A stretch of 64,000 nucleotides of DNA from positions 1,872,001 through 1,936,000 of the forward strand of contig CP054186.1 of NCBI GenBank assembly GCA_015200025.1. Reading direction: 5' to 3'. Each line of letters opens with the position of its first letter. Positions within the stretch are counted from its first letter, which is position 1. A model generated the notes under the pieces. The model did not search any database, was not told the DNA's origin, and saw only the letters and a program-made list of their open reading frames with translations. The stretch is from Phycisphaeraceae bacterium (GTDB lineage: Bacteria; Planctomycetota; Phycisphaerae; Phycisphaerales; UBA1924). The translations under genes were made by a program, and so were the position numbers. Of the stretch, positions 33,634-43,023 are shown one piece after another.

Positions 33634-34962
33634 ATGAGTTCGTGGAGCACGGGCAAGTACAACTGGCTGGCGGGCATCTTCCTGCTGGGCGGCCTGGCGG
33701 GGGCGGTCGTGCTCTCGTTCATCTTCGCCGGGTCGGCGCCCACGGGGTGGTCGAACGCGTTCATCGTCCGGTTCTCCCTGGCCGACGGGGCCTCGGGGCT
33801 CAAACCCGGCTCGTCGGTCACCCTCGGCGGGCAACAGGTCGGGCGGGTCAGCGCCATCCGCTTCGAGAACGACGAACGCGGCCGGACGCCCAGGGCGGTC
33901 CTCGTCGAGGTCCAGATGTCGGGCGGGATCGACCTCTACGACGACGCGATCGTGGTGCTGGAGAAGCCCCTCCTGGGCACGATCAGCACCCTCAACATCG
34001 TCTCCGCCGGCGGGGCCCAGGGGTCCAGCCCCGTCGCCGCGGGCGCGGTGCTGGGCGGGTCGCTGGCGCCCCCGGCGTTCCTCTCGCAGGCGGGCATCGG
34101 GTCCGAGCAGGTCACCGAGATCCGGCAGATCATCTCGGACACCCGCGAGACCATGGCGACCGCGCGCCGGCTCATGGGTGACGACGAGGAGGGTCTGGCC
34201 CGGGCGATCCTCAAGGCGGGCAAGGCCGCCGACGAGTTCGCCGATCGCCTGCCCGCCTGGTCCGCCTCCTTCGACGAGATCATCTCGACCCTCGACTCGG
34301 GCGCCAAACGCATCGACCCGATCATGTCCAAGGTCGAGAGCGGGGTGGACGAAGCCCGCCGCGTCGTCGCCGACGCCGGCAAGGCCATCGACGCCGCCCG
34401 CGACGTGGTCGAACGCAACGGGCGGACCATCGACGAGATCATCGGGAACGTGAACACGCTAGCGAGCGGGCTGGCGGGCGACACGCTGGGGTACGTCCTC
34501 GAAACCCTGCGCGAGGCCCCCGAGATCGCCCGCTCGATCCGCCGCGTCAGCGCCGACGCCGAACGCGTCACCGCCACCTTCGCCGCCGAGCTGCCCACCG
34601 TCCGCCGGATCCTCGCCAGCGGGCGGCAGGCCGCCGACAACGCCAAGATCGGGATCGCCGAGGTCGTCTCCCAGCCTTGGCGCCTGCTCTACCGCCCCAG
34701 CACCAAGGAACTCAAGGAGCAGCTGGTCTACGACTCGGCCCGGGCCTACGCCGAGGCCGTCGGCGACCTCCGCGCCATGGGCGACAGCCTCGAATCCCTC
34801 TCGGCCCGCGCGGGCGACCCCGACCCGGCCGACGTGGCCCGCACCCTCGACGAACTCCGCGACGCCCTCGCCAAGTCCAAAGAGGCCGAGCGGCGCCTCG
34901 AACGTCACATGCTCGACCTGCTGGTCGGCGGCCGCGTGGGCGACGCCGCCCCGGGCCGCTGA
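33634..34962 (+). CDS. MCE/MlaD-family lipid-transport protein
   Basis: 442 aa. One N-terminal anchor helix (about 10-32) is followed by the MCE domain (about 40-120: FIVRFSLADGASGLKPGSSVTLGG, QQVGRV, PLLGTISTLNIV). Then come about 300 residues of long amphipathic helix with repeated spacing, as in MlaD, PqiB and Mce proteins that form hexameric tubes across the periplasm for phospholipids. The usual MlaE permease and MlaF ATPase genes are not nearby. The next gene follows after 29 bp. Confidence 0.85.
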   Translation: MSSWSTGKYNWLAGIFLLGGLAGAVVLSFIFAGSAPTGWSNAFIVRFSLADGASGLKPGSSVTLGGQQVGRVSAIRFENDERGRTPRAVLVEVQMSGGIDLYDDAIVVLEKPLLGTISTLNIVSAGGAQGSSPVAAGAVLGGSLAPPAFLSQAGIGSEQVTEIRQIISDTRETMATARRLMGDDEEGLARAILKAGKAADEFADRLPAWSASFDEIISTLDSGAKRIDPIMSKVESGVDEARRVVADAGKAIDAARDVVERNGRTIDEIIGNVNTLASGLAGDTLGYVLETLREAPEIARSIRRVSADAERVTATFAAELPTVRRILASGRQAADNAKIGIAEVVSQPWRLLYRPSTKELKEQLVYDSARAYAEAVGDLRAMGDSLESLSARAGDPDPADVARTLDELRDALAKSKEAERRLERHMLDLLVGGRVGDAAPGR

Positions 34963-34991
34963 ACGATCGCCCCGACCGCCGAGGACTCGCC

Positions 34992-35633
34992 GTGGCCCAA
35001 CGCCGGCACCATTACGAGCACGCCTTCGAGGCCTACCTCCGCGCCCGCAAGGTCCCCTACGTCGCCGTCGATGAGGCCAAGAAGGCCATCCTCCCCGACG
35101 GCGCCCCGCTCGAGGTCCGAGTCGTGGACGCCGACGGCGCCGGCAAGCCCGCCGCACTCAAATCCTTCGATTTCGTCATCTACGGGCACGGGACCAACCT
35201 GCTCGTCGAGGTCAAGGGCCGCAAGATCGCGCGGCGGGCCCTGGCCATCACCTCCCCCGCCTCCGCCACGACCCGGGGACGCCTCGAGACCTGGGTCACC
35301 GCCGACGACATCGAATCGCTCACCGCCTGGGGACGCCTCTTCGGGCCCGAGTTCACCCCCGCCTTCCTCTTTGTGTACTGGTGCGACGAGCAGCCCCCCG
35401 ACGCCCTCTTCGAGGAAGTCTTCGAGCACCGCGGGCGCTGGTACGCCCTCCGCGCCATCACCCTCGACGAGTACCGCTCCGCGATGAAAGTCCGCAGCCT
35501 CCGCTGGCGAACGGTCCACCTCCCCGCCGCCGCTTTCGATCGGCTCAGCCGGCCCTTCGCCCCCGCCCGTGAAACATCGCACGCCAGCCTCGCCGACCCG
35601 CCGCCCGGCCCGCCCGTCCTCGACCCGCTCTAA
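34992..35633 (+). CDS. HYExAFE-family protein
   Basis: 213 aa. The N-terminus HHYEHAFEAYLRARKVPYVAV contains the H-Y-E-x-A-F-E signature for which this planctomycete-associated family is named. The LLVEVKGRK segment (about residue 72) and the earlier FDFVIYGHG recall PD-(D/E)xK nuclease cores (D-x(n)-ExK), so a nuclease-like fold is possible. Function unproven. GTG 34992 was chosen because GAGG lies 7 bases upstream and the conserved motif follows within 8 residues; the frame is open to 34677 but that part is a shadow of the MCE gene. Confidence 0.75.
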   Translation: MAQRRHHYEHAFEAYLRARKVPYVAVDEAKKAILPDGAPLEVRVVDADGAGKPAALKSFDFVIYGHGTNLLVEVKGRKIARRALAITSPASATTRGRLETWVTADDIESLTAWGRLFGPEFTPAFLFVYWCDEQPPDALFEEVFEHRGRWYALRAITLDEYRSAMKVRSLRWRTVHLPAAAFDRLSRPFAPARETSHASLADPPPGPPVLDPL

Positions 35634-35681
35634 CCGTCCGGGCCCACCGAACCCCGCACCCCTCCCGCACGTACGCCTTGC

Positions 35682-36380
35682 ATGAACATCCGACGCTCTG
35701 CCGACCGCGGCACGACCGACATCGACTGGCTCAAGAGCCGTCACACCTTCTCCTTCGGTGAGTACCACGACCCGGCCCACATGGGCTTCCGCTCCCTCCG
35801 CGTCATCAACGACGACCTCGTCGCCCCGGGGCAGGGTTTCGACACCCACGGGCACCGAGATATGGAGATCATCACCGTCGTCCTCAGCGGTGCCCTCGAA
35901 CACAAAGACAGCCTCGGGCACGGCGAGGTCCTCCGCCCCGGCGAGGTCCAGGTCATGACCGCCGGACGCGGCATCCGACACAGCGAGTTCAACCCTTCCC
36001 GCGACACCCCCGTCCACCTCATCCAGATCTGGATCCGGCCCCAGTCCCAGGGCCTCCCGCCCGCCTACGCGCAGCGGGAGTTCCCCCAGACCAAAGGCCG
36101 CCTCGCCCGTGTCGCCGGGCGTGACGGGCTCGAGCCCGACGGCGCCCTCAAGATCAATCAGGACGCCGACCTGTTCGTCGGGACGCTCGCGCCCAGGCAG
36201 GCCGCCGAGCACACCCTCCGTTCAGGCCGCGGCGTCTGGGTCCACGTCGCCGAGGGCTCGGCGTCGGTCAACACCGTCGCGCTCTCGGCGGGCGACGCCG
36301 CCGCGATCGAGCAGCCCGGGCCCGTCCAGATCGCCGCGGGCGAGGGCGGGGCCACCGTCCTGCTCTTCGACCTGGCCTGA
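35682..36380 (+). CDS. Pirin-family protein
   Basis: 232 aa bicupin. SRHTFSFGEYHDPAHMGF opens the fold and DTHGHRDMEIITVVLSGALEHKDSLGH holds the metal-binding histidines. VQVMTAGRGIRHSEFN completes the first cupin; the second cupin (about 125-232) has fewer motif residues, as usual. Bacterial pirins of the YhhW type cleave quercetin or act as redox-sensing regulators. No neighbouring aromatic-degradation genes, so the role is open. Confidence 0.88.
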   Translation: MNIRRSADRGTTDIDWLKSRHTFSFGEYHDPAHMGFRSLRVINDDLVAPGQGFDTHGHRDMEIITVVLSGALEHKDSLGHGEVLRPGEVQVMTAGRGIRHSEFNPSRDTPVHLIQIWIRPQSQGLPPAYAQREFPQTKGRLARVAGRDGLEPDGALKINQDADLFVGTLAPRQAAEHTLRSGRGVWVHVAEGSASVNTVALSAGDAAAIEQPGPVQIAAGEGGATVLLFDLA

Positions 36381-36437
36381 CGCGTAAGCCCCTCCCTCCG
36401 CGTGGTAGGATCCCGCCCTAACACCACGGAGGACCCC

Positions 36438-37868
36438 GTGACCACCCTCGAATCCACGCGTTCGCGCCTCGCCGCCGCCGGGCAGGACCACCTGCTCGCG
36501 TTCCACGACCGCCTCGCCCCGCCGCAGCAAGACGCCCTGCTCGCCCAGATCAACGCGCTCGATCTCGAGGCCGTCCCGGCCCTGGTCCGCGCGTACGTCA
36601 CCGCCAAGCCCACGCCCGCGATCCCCCGCGACGTTCAGCCCGCGGCGTACTACCCCTTCAACCCCGACGCCCCGGCCCGCCCCTACAACGCCGCCCAGTA
36701 CCGCGCCGCCGGCGATGCCCTCCTCCGCGCGGGCAAGGTCGGCGCGTTCGTCGTCGCCGGCGGGCAGGGGAGCCGCCTCGGGTACGAGGGCCCCAAGGGG
36801 TGTTACCCCGCCGGCGCCGTCTCGCGCAAACCCCTCTTCCAGATCTTCGCCGAGCAGCTCCTCGCCGCACGCACGAAGTTCGGCCGCGTCGTCCCCTGGT
36901 ACATCATGACCAGCCCCCTCAACCACGACGCCACCACCGACTTCTTCCGCGCCCACGACTTCTTCGGCCTCGGGCGCGAGAACCTCATGTTCTTCCCCCA
37001 GGGCGTCATGCCCTCCTTCGACCTCGCCTCGGGCCGCATCCTCCTCGCCGAGCCCGGCGTCGTCGCCACCAACCCCGACGGGCACGGCGGCGCCGTCAGG
37101 GCCCTCCATTCCTCGGGCGCCCTCGACGACATGCAGCGCCGCGGCGTCGAACACCTGTCCTACATCCAGGTCGATAACCCGCTCGTCCGCATCACCGACC
37201 CGGTTTTCCTCGGGCTCCACGCCGCCGCCCCGGACAGCTCCGCCGAGATGTCCAGCAAGATGATCCCCAAGGCCTACCCGGGCGAGAAACTCGGCGTCTT
37301 CTGCCGCGTCGACGGGAAGACCGAGGTGATCGAGTACAGCGACCTCCCCGCCGCCCTCGCCGAGGAGCGCCTCCCCGACGGCACGTTGCGGTTCGTCTGC
37401 GGGAGTATCGCCATCCACGTCCTCGCCGTCGAGTTCATCCGCCGACTCGCCACCGACCCTCGCTTCGCCCTGCCCTACCACCGCGCCGAGAAAAAGGTCC
37501 CCTGCATCGACCCCGCCACGGGCGCCCGCGTCGAGCCCGCCGCCCCCAACGGCGTCAAGCTCGAACGCTTCATCTTCGACGCCCTCGCCATGTGCCGGTC
37601 CTCGGTCGTCTACGAGACCGACCGCGTCGAGGAGTTCGCCCCCATCAAGAACGCCTCGGGCCTCGACAGCCCCGAGTCCTCCGCCCGGATCCAGACCGCA
37701 CGGGCCGCCCGCTGGCTCGGATCCCGCGGCGTCCGCGTCCCTCGAAACCCCGCCGGCGACCCCGACTGCACCCTCGAAATCAGCCCCCTGACGGCCCTCG
37801 AACCCGCCGACCTGGGCCCCGACGCCCTCCCCCGCGTCATCGAGCGAGGGGCCTCGCTGGCCGTCTGA
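36438..37868 (+). CDS. UAP1-type UDP-sugar pyrophosphorylase (UDPGP family)
   Basis: 476 aa. VVAGGQGSRLGYEGPKGCYPAG (about 105-126) is the nucleotide-binding loop of the eukaryote-like UDPGP family; VATNPDGHGGAV, YIQVDNPLVRITDP, SSKMIPKAYPGEKLGVFCRVDGK and NGVKLERFIFDAL follow in the order seen in UDP-GlcNAc pyrophosphorylase (UAP1). It makes UDP-GlcNAc or a related UDP-sugar from UTP and a sugar-1-phosphate. UDP-GlcNAc is the kind of precursor NeuC uses. GTG 36438 has GGAGG 6 bases upstream. Most bacteria use the unrelated GlmU instead. Confidence 0.85.
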   Translation: MTTLESTRSRLAAAGQDHLLAFHDRLAPPQQDALLAQINALDLEAVPALVRAYVTAKPTPAIPRDVQPAAYYPFNPDAPARPYNAAQYRAAGDALLRAGKVGAFVVAGGQGSRLGYEGPKGCYPAGAVSRKPLFQIFAEQLLAARTKFGRVVPWYIMTSPLNHDATTDFFRAHDFFGLGRENLMFFPQGVMPSFDLASGRILLAEPGVVATNPDGHGGAVRALHSSGALDDMQRRGVEHLSYIQVDNPLVRITDPVFLGLHAAAPDSSAEMSSKMIPKAYPGEKLGVFCRVDGKTEVIEYSDLPAALAEERLPDGTLRFVCGSIAIHVLAVEFIRRLATDPRFALPYHRAEKKVPCIDPATGARVEPAAPNGVKLERFIFDALAMCRSSVVYETDRVEEFAPIKNASGLDSPESSARIQTARAARWLGSRGVRVPRNPAGDPDCTLEISPLTALEPADLGPDALPRVIERGASLAV

Positions 37869-37930
37869 GCAAACCCCGGGGCCGGGCCCTGAAAACAGGC
37901 TTTTTCGCCCCCGCGCTCCTACCCTTCCCC

Positions 37931-40756
37931 ATGCCGGATCAGGACCGCCCGACCACCCCGAACGATCCCTCCGACCACGCCCCTCTTGATCCCGCGTCCC
38001 AGGGTCCCGACGGGCTCCCCTCGGGCGGCCGCGTCCTCGACCAGGACATCCAACGCGAACTCCAGGACAGCTACCTCACCTACGCGATGTCCACCATCAT
38101 GGACCGCGCCCTCCCCGACGTCCGCGACGGGCTCAAGCCCAGCCAGCGGCGTCTGCTCTGGGGCATGCACGAACTCAAACTCCGCCCCGGCCGAAAGCAC
38201 GTCAAGTGCGCCAAGGTCGTCGGCGAGGTCATGGGCAACTACCACCCCCACGGCGACTCGGCGCTCTACGGCACCCTCGTCTTCATGGGCCAGCCCTGGC
38301 GCATGCGCGTCACCCTCGCCGACCCACAGGGCAACTTCGGCTCCATCCTCGGCGACCCCCCCGCGGCCATGCGCTACACCGAGGTCCGCATGAGCCACGC
38401 CGCCGCCGAGATGCTCGCCGACGTCGAGCTCGACACCGTCGCGATGCAGAAAAACTACGACGGCACCCGCGACGAGCCCACCGTCCTCCCCTCGCGCCTC
38501 CCCAACCTCCTCATCAACGGGGGCATGGGCATCGCCGTCGGGATGGCCACCAGCCTCCCCCCGCACAACCCCACCGAGATCCTCGACGCCATCATCCGCG
38601 TCGTCGAGAACCCCGCCGTCCAGCTCGCCGAACTCATGCAGGACGTCACGGACGAGTCCGGCGCGATCGTTCGCCACGGCGTCAAAGGGCCCGATTTCCC
38701 CACCGGGGGAACCATCCTGGGACGCCGCGGGATCGTCGACGCCTATACCACCGGCCGCGGGAAGATCACCATCCGCGGGTCCTGCCGCGTCGAGCCCATG
38801 GAGGGCAAGGGGGACCGCCAGCAGATCGTCATCGACACGATCCCCTACATGCTCTCACAGACGGCCCTGGTCGAGAAGATCGTCGAGGCCGTCGAAGAGG
38901 GCAAGATCGCCGACATCTCCAACATCAACGACGAGTCGGGACGCGACACCCAGACCCGGATCGTCATCGAGCTCAAGCGAGGCGCCGACCCGCGCGTCGT
39001 CGAAAAACAGCTCTACGAGTTCACGCCCCTCCAGGACACCTTCAGCATCCAGAACCTCGCCCTGGTCAACCGCCAGCCCAGGACCCTCTCGCTCCGCGAG
39101 ATGATCGACTGCTTCATCGCCCACCGCCGCGACGTGATCCGCCGCCGGACCTCGTTCCTCCTCCGCGAAGCCCGCAAGAAGGCCCACGTCCTCGAGGGCA
39201 TGATCTACGCCGTCTGCGACATCGACGAGGTCATCCGCCTCATCCGCGCCAGCCGCACGCGTGAGGAGGCCATCGTCGCCCTGATGGAAAGGCGTTTCCG
39301 CATCCCCTCGACGCACCCCGCCGCCGCGGGGCTGCCCGCGCGGCTCAAGGCCCGACTCGCCGCCGCCGAGGCCGCCGGGGGCGTCGCCCTCTCGCGCATC
39401 CAGGCCGAGACCATCGGCTCGATGCGACTGATCCAGCTCGTGGGGCTCGAGATCGAGCGCCTCGTCGCCGACTACCGCGCCGTCTCCGCCGAGATCGACG
39501 ACTACGAGTCCATCCTCGCCTCCGACGACCGCGTCCACGCGATCATCAGGGACGACTGCCGGGAGATCCGCGACCGCCTCGCCTCGACCCGCCGGACCGC
39601 CATCGACGAGAGCGACGCGGGCATCGAGATCGCCGAGCTGATCCCCCGCCACGACGTCGCCCTGACCATCTCCCGCGAGGGCTACGTCAAACGCGTCCCC
39701 CTCGACACCTACCGCCAGCAGGGACGCGGGGGCAAGGGCATCCGCGCGGGCGAGTCCCGCGAGGACGACCACATCGAGCACCTCTTCGTCGCCGGTTCCC
39801 ACGACGACCTGCTCTGCTTCACCGACACCGGACGCGTCTTCCGCATCAAGGTCTACGAGGTCCCCGAGATGAGCCGCACCAGCAAGGGTCGCGCCATCGT
39901 CAACCTCATCGACCTCAAGCCCTGCGAGAAGTGCCGCGCCTTCCTCCCCGTCAAGAACTTCGAGTCCGGCGGGCACTTCCTCACCTTCGCCTCTCGCCAG
40001 GGCATCGTCAAACGCACCGCCCTGAAGGACTACCGAAACGTCAACAAGGGCGGCATCATCGCCGTCGGGCTCAAGGACGGCGATTCCCTCCTCGACGTCA
40101 CCCTCACCGAGGGCCACGACGACATCATGCTCGTCACCGCCCAGGGCATGGCCATCCGATTCAACGAGGACGACGCCCGCCTCATGGGACGATCCGCCGC
40201 CGGCGTCAAGGGCATCGACCTCGTCGAGGGCGACGAGGTCATCTCCGTCGTCGCCATCCCCATGACCCGCGACAACGCCGACGACCTCGGCGTCACCCGC
40301 GACCCCTCCCTCTGCCTCCTCACCCTCACCGAGAACGGGTACGGCAAACGCACCCCCATCGACGAGTACCGCGTCCAGCCCGAGAACGGACCCGTCCGCT
40401 CCCAGTCCCGCGGCGGCAAAGGCCGCGCCGACATCCAGACCACCCCGCGCAACGGCCGGTCCATCGCCGCCCTCCTCGTCCATGCCCGCGACGACCTCGT
40501 CGTCATGTCCAAGGACGGCCAGCTCGTCCGCATGCCCGCCGGGTCCATCCGAGAGTGCGGCCGAGGCACCCTGGGCGTCCGCGTCGTCTCGCTCCACGAG
40601 GGCGACAAGGCCGTGGCCGCCAGCATCGCGCCGCCTCAGCCCGACGACCCCGCCCCAGCCTCCCCCGACCAGCCGATGAGCCCGACCCCGCCCGACGCCC
40701 CCGCGCCCGATCGTGCCGCGCCGGGCGATCGGCCACCACCCGCCGGCGACGCCTGA
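37931..40756 (+). CDS. gyrA: DNA gyrase subunit A
   Basis: 941 aa. The breakage-reunion domain begins at about residue 40; the active Tyr149 sits in [11 protein letters not shown]. The C-terminal DNA-wrapping beta-pinwheel has the GyrA box variant QGRGGKG, which points to gyrase rather than topoisomerase IV. A Pro/Asp-rich tail of about 45 residues ends the protein. In the quinolone-determining loop HGDSALYG, Ser110 matches E. coli Ser83, but Gly114 stands where E. coli has Asp87. ATG 37931 starts the protein; the frame is open back to 37592 but overlaps the UAP1-type gene. No gyrB here. Confidence 0.93.
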   Translation: MPDQDRPTTPNDPSDHAPLDPASQGPDGLPSGGRVLDQDIQRELQDSYLTYAMSTIMDRALPDVRDGLKPSQRRLLWGMHELKLRPGRKHVKCAKVVGEVMGNYHPHGDSALYGTLVFMGQPWRMRVTLADPQGNFGSILGDPPAAMRYTEVRMSHAAAEMLADVELDTVAMQKNYDGTRDEPTVLPSRLPNLLINGGMGIAVGMATSLPPHNPTEILDAIIRVVENPAVQLAELMQDVTDESGAIVRHGVKGPDFPTGGTILGRRGIVDAYTTGRGKITIRGSCRVEPMEGKGDRQQIVIDTIPYMLSQTALVEKIVEAVEEGKIADISNINDESGRDTQTRIVIELKRGADPRVVEKQLYEFTPLQDTFSIQNLALVNRQPRTLSLREMIDCFIAHRRDVIRRRTSFLLREARKKAHVLEGMIYAVCDIDEVIRLIRASRTREEAIVALMERRFRIPSTHPAAAGLPARLKARLAAAEAAGGVALSRIQAETIGSMRLIQLVGLEIERLVADYRAVSAEIDDYESILASDDRVHAIIRDDCREIRDRLASTRRTAIDESDAGIEIAELIPRHDVALTISREGYVKRVPLDTYRQQGRGGKGIRAGESREDDHIEHLFVAGSHDDLLCFTDTGRVFRIKVYEVPEMSRTSKGRAIVNLIDLKPCEKCRAFLPVKNFESGGHFLTFASRQGIVKRTALKDYRNVNKGGIIAVGLKDGDSLLDVTLTEGHDDIMLVTAQGMAIRFNEDDARLMGRSAAGVKGIDLVEGDEVISVVAIPMTRDNADDLGVTRDPSLCLLTLTENGYGKRTPIDEYRVQPENGPVRSQSRGGKGRADIQTTPRNGRSIAALLVHARDDLVVMSKDGQLVRMPAGSIRECGRGTLGVRVVSLHEGDKAVAASIAPPQPDDPAPASPDQPMSPTPPDAPAPDRAAPGDRPPPAGDA

Positions 40757-40825
40757 TCGCCGCTCGGCATAGCAACCCGACCGATCACATGTTCGTTCCG
40801 CGCGTGCCCCGCCGCGAGCCCGCGC

Positions 40826-41971
40826 TCAGGGCGCCAGGAACGCGTCGTTCGGCGTCGTGGGGATCTCGCGGCCCGTGAGCCGCAACGACCCGCCCTCGCC
40901 CTGCTTCACCTCGATCATGAACACCGTGGGCGACGGGAGCCAGATGTTGTCCTCGGGCGTCCGCATCGGCGTGTCGAGCCACCGCGACGACCCGTCGCTG
41001 AACAGCACGTTCTGCCCACGACCCCCGTGGTTCATCGAGTTCTCCGTCGGATCGATCGCTTCCCCGCGCTTCGCGCGGATCACCACCGGCGAACGATCCC
41101 CAAGGACCGCCAGACGCGACGGGTCCGACCACCGGGGCCGGGTCACCTGGTAGCTGTACGAGATCTCCTCGAAGCACGACCAATCCATCGTGCCCGGCTC
41201 GCACTGCTTCTTCTGGCACGCCCGCGGGTTCCCGCCGCACGCCAAGTCGCTCAGCCTCGTGTACCCCGACCGCGCCAGCGTGAACAGGTTCGCCGAGTTC
41301 GACTTCATCGGCTCACGCCCGACCTCCCACCACGTCCCCCCCGCGAACGACGGCGTGATCGCCGGCAGTTGCCCCCCGTTGTCCTCCGCGTACCGCGACA
41401 TCGCCGACGCGATCACCCCGAGGTTCGCCTCGCACCCCGCACGCATCGACCGCTGCCTCGCCCCCGACATCAGCGGCATCATCACCGACGCCCCGACGAT
41501 CAGCACCGCCGCCGCCGCCGCGAGGTCCGTCAGCCTCAGCCTCGACCACACCCCGCCCACGCCCCGGCTCATCGGGATCGGCTCGGGCGCCGACTCGCGC
41601 GCCGCACGCTCCATCACACGCTCGATCAACGCCCCACGCGCGTCCGCCCCCGCCGGCCTGACCGAGGACGCCAGCGACATCAGCCGCTCGCACCGCTCCG
41701 CACGCCCGCGCAACGCCCCGGGCACCCGCGCCGGCTGCATCCCCCCCAGGACCAGCGCGTCCAGCGCGTCACGGTCCGCCGTCGACAGCGAGGCCTCGCG
41801 GCCCGCCCTCGCCACCCGCAGCATCGTCACGTCGATCAGCGTCCGCCGACGCTCCGCGTCCGGCCCGGCGCCCCCGGTCAGCAGGTCGTGCACACGCACC
41901 CGCCCCCCACCGTGCCCGCCCCCGTGCCCGCCCCCGTGGCGCCCCTCGTCATGGTGTCCGTCGTTGGTCAT
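40826..41971 (-). CDS. Anti-sigma-like protein with pseudopilin-like ectodomain
   Basis: 381 aa. Residues 1-25 are His/Gly-rich (HHDEGRHGGGHGGGHGGG). Residues 30-140 are a helical cytoplasmic part. A hydrophobic helix (150-168) runs into ARQRSMRAGCEANLGVIASA and MSRYAEDNGGQLP, the pattern of the type IV pilin N-terminal helix without a prepilin cleavage site. The rest (about 200-381) is beta-rich with several cysteines and ends in NHGGRGQNVLFSDGSSRWL, an H-x10-DG variant of the H-x9-DG motif of DUF1559 planctomycete pseudopilins. It is the third gene of an operon, its start overlapping the ECF sigma stop (ATGA), which makes an anti-sigma/sensor role likely. No zinc-finger HxxxCxxC is present. 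Confidence 0.68.
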   Translation of the reverse strand: MTNDGHHDEGRHGGGHGGGHGGGRVRVHDLLTGGAGPDAERRRTLIDVTMLRVARAGREASLSTADRDALDALVLGGMQPARVPGALRGRAERCERLMSLASSVRPAGADARGALIERVMERAARESAPEPIPMSRGVGGVWSRLRLTDLAAAAAVLIVGASVMMPLMSGARQRSMRAGCEANLGVIASAMSRYAEDNGGQLPAITPSFAGGTWWEVGREPMKSNSANLFTLARSGYTRLSDLACGGNPRACQKKQCEPGTMDWSCFEEISYSYQVTRPRWSDPSRLAVLGDRSPVVIRAKRGEAIDPTENSMNHGGRGQNVLFSDGSSRWLDTPMRTPEDNIWLPSPTVFMIEVKQGEGGSLRLTGREIPTTPNDAFLAP

Positions 41972-42582
41972 GGTCCTTCGTCGCCCCGGTTCAGCCGCTT
42001 CCATCGGTCCGCGAACGCCGCCACCGCCGCGTGAAGCCGGGACTTGACCGTCCCCAGCGGGATGTTCAGCTCGTCGGCCACCTGCGCGTAACTCAGCCGC
42101 TGGAAATACGCCAGCAGCAAGATCTCCCTCAATGGGTGCGGCAGCCCGTCCAACGCCTGCTGCACCGCCCGATCCCGCTCGTCCGTCATCGCCCCGTCCT
42201 CGGGGGCCGGAACCTCGACTTCCATCAGGTCGACGAACATCGCCGACCCCTCGCCGCTCTGATCCCCCCCCGCCCCGCCCACCGGCGCCATGAGATCGAC
42301 CTCCTGGCGTCGACCCTTCTTACGCAGGTAGTCCCTCCCTTTGTTCGCCGCGATCGTGAACAACCACGGGCGGAACCGCCGTGTCGTGTCGAACGTGTCC
42401 GCCGACAGGTGCACCTGGAGGAACGCGTCCTGGAAAACGTCCTCCGCCGATTGCCGATCGCCCATCAGCCGGTGCAGGAACCGGATCAGGTCGTCGTGGT
42501 GACGCTCGAGCAACGCCCGGAAACTACCCATGTCCCCACGCCGGTACCGTTCGAAAAGTTGTTCGTCCGAGAATTCGCTCAC
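41968..42582 (-). CDS. ECF RNA polymerase sigma factor
   Basis: 204 aa. Region 2 covers about 5-75 (LFERYRRGDMGSFRALLE, GDRQSAEDVFQDAFLQVH, FRPWLFTIAANKGRDYLRKK). An acidic linker follows. Region 4 covers about 135-190 (LDGLPHPLREILLLAYFQ, LSYAQVADELNIPLGTVKSRL). It should direct RNA polymerase to promoters controlled by the adjacent anti-sigma candidate. GTG 42582 was chosen for GGGAG 6 bases upstream and because it overlaps the DUF4286 gene stop (GTGA). The 613-residue open frame upstream is a shadow. Confidence 0.88.
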   Translation of the reverse strand: MSEFSDEQLFERYRRGDMGSFRALLERHHDDLIRFLHRLMGDRQSAEDVFQDAFLQVHLSADTFDTTRRFRPWLFTIAANKGRDYLRKKGRRQEVDLMAPVGGAGGDQSGEGSAMFVDLMEVEVPAPEDGAMTDERDRAVQQALDGLPHPLREILLLAYFQRLSYAQVADELNIPLGTVKSRLHAAVAAFADRWKRLNRGDEGP

Positions 42583-42905
42583 GCACCGCTCCCGCGCCAC
42601 GCCCCAAGCACCCGTCCCACCCGCCGAGACATCGTCACCCCCCGCTCCGGCGGGAACAACGACCGACCCTCGGCCCGCAACGCCGGCGCCCACCGCGTCT
42701 CGTACGATCGGAACGCGTCCTCGGTCGGGAACATGTACACCGTCTCCACCTCCAACGGATCGCTTGGATGACAAGGTCCTATAATCTCGGCCTCCGTCGC
42801 GCCACCGCGCAGCACCGCCTCCATGTGCCCCCCTCTGAGCCACGCGACATACTCGTCCATCACGGCACGATCCCGGAACGTCGAACTCACCCGGTAGCGG
42901 ATCAT
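42579..42905 (-). CDS. DUF4286-family small protein
   Basis: 108 aa. IRYRVSSTFRDRAVMDEYVAWL, GHMEAVLRGGATEAEIIG, and ETVYMFPTEDAFRSYETRWAP followed by ALRAEGRSLFP match DUF4286, ferredoxin-like-fold small proteins related to dimeric alpha/beta-barrel proteins. Function unknown. First gene of the operon with the ECF sigma factor and the anti-sigma candidate; both junctions are 4 bp overlaps. The start is ATG 42905, preceded by a short intergenic region. Confidence 0.75.
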   Translation of the reverse strand: MIRYRVSSTFRDRAVMDEYVAWLRGGHMEAVLRGGATEAEIIGPCHPSDPLEVETVYMFPTEDAFRSYETRWAPALRAEGRSLFPPERGVTMSRRVGRVLGAWRGSGA

Positions 42906-43023
42906 CGGCCCTCAGGATACCGGACCGATCCCGCCCCGTCCGGGACCCCCGTGACCGCCCGAGCGTCACGCCGCGGCCCCGCCCGTGAAATGGCCCCGCC
43001 GGTGGTGCGTTGTACGGGAAGGA

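Noticed and set aside
37592..37930. N-terminal extension of gyrA
   Set aside because: The frame is open but overlaps the UAP1-type gene, and its translation is Arg/Pro-rich without GyrA similarity; ATG 37931 fits the family.
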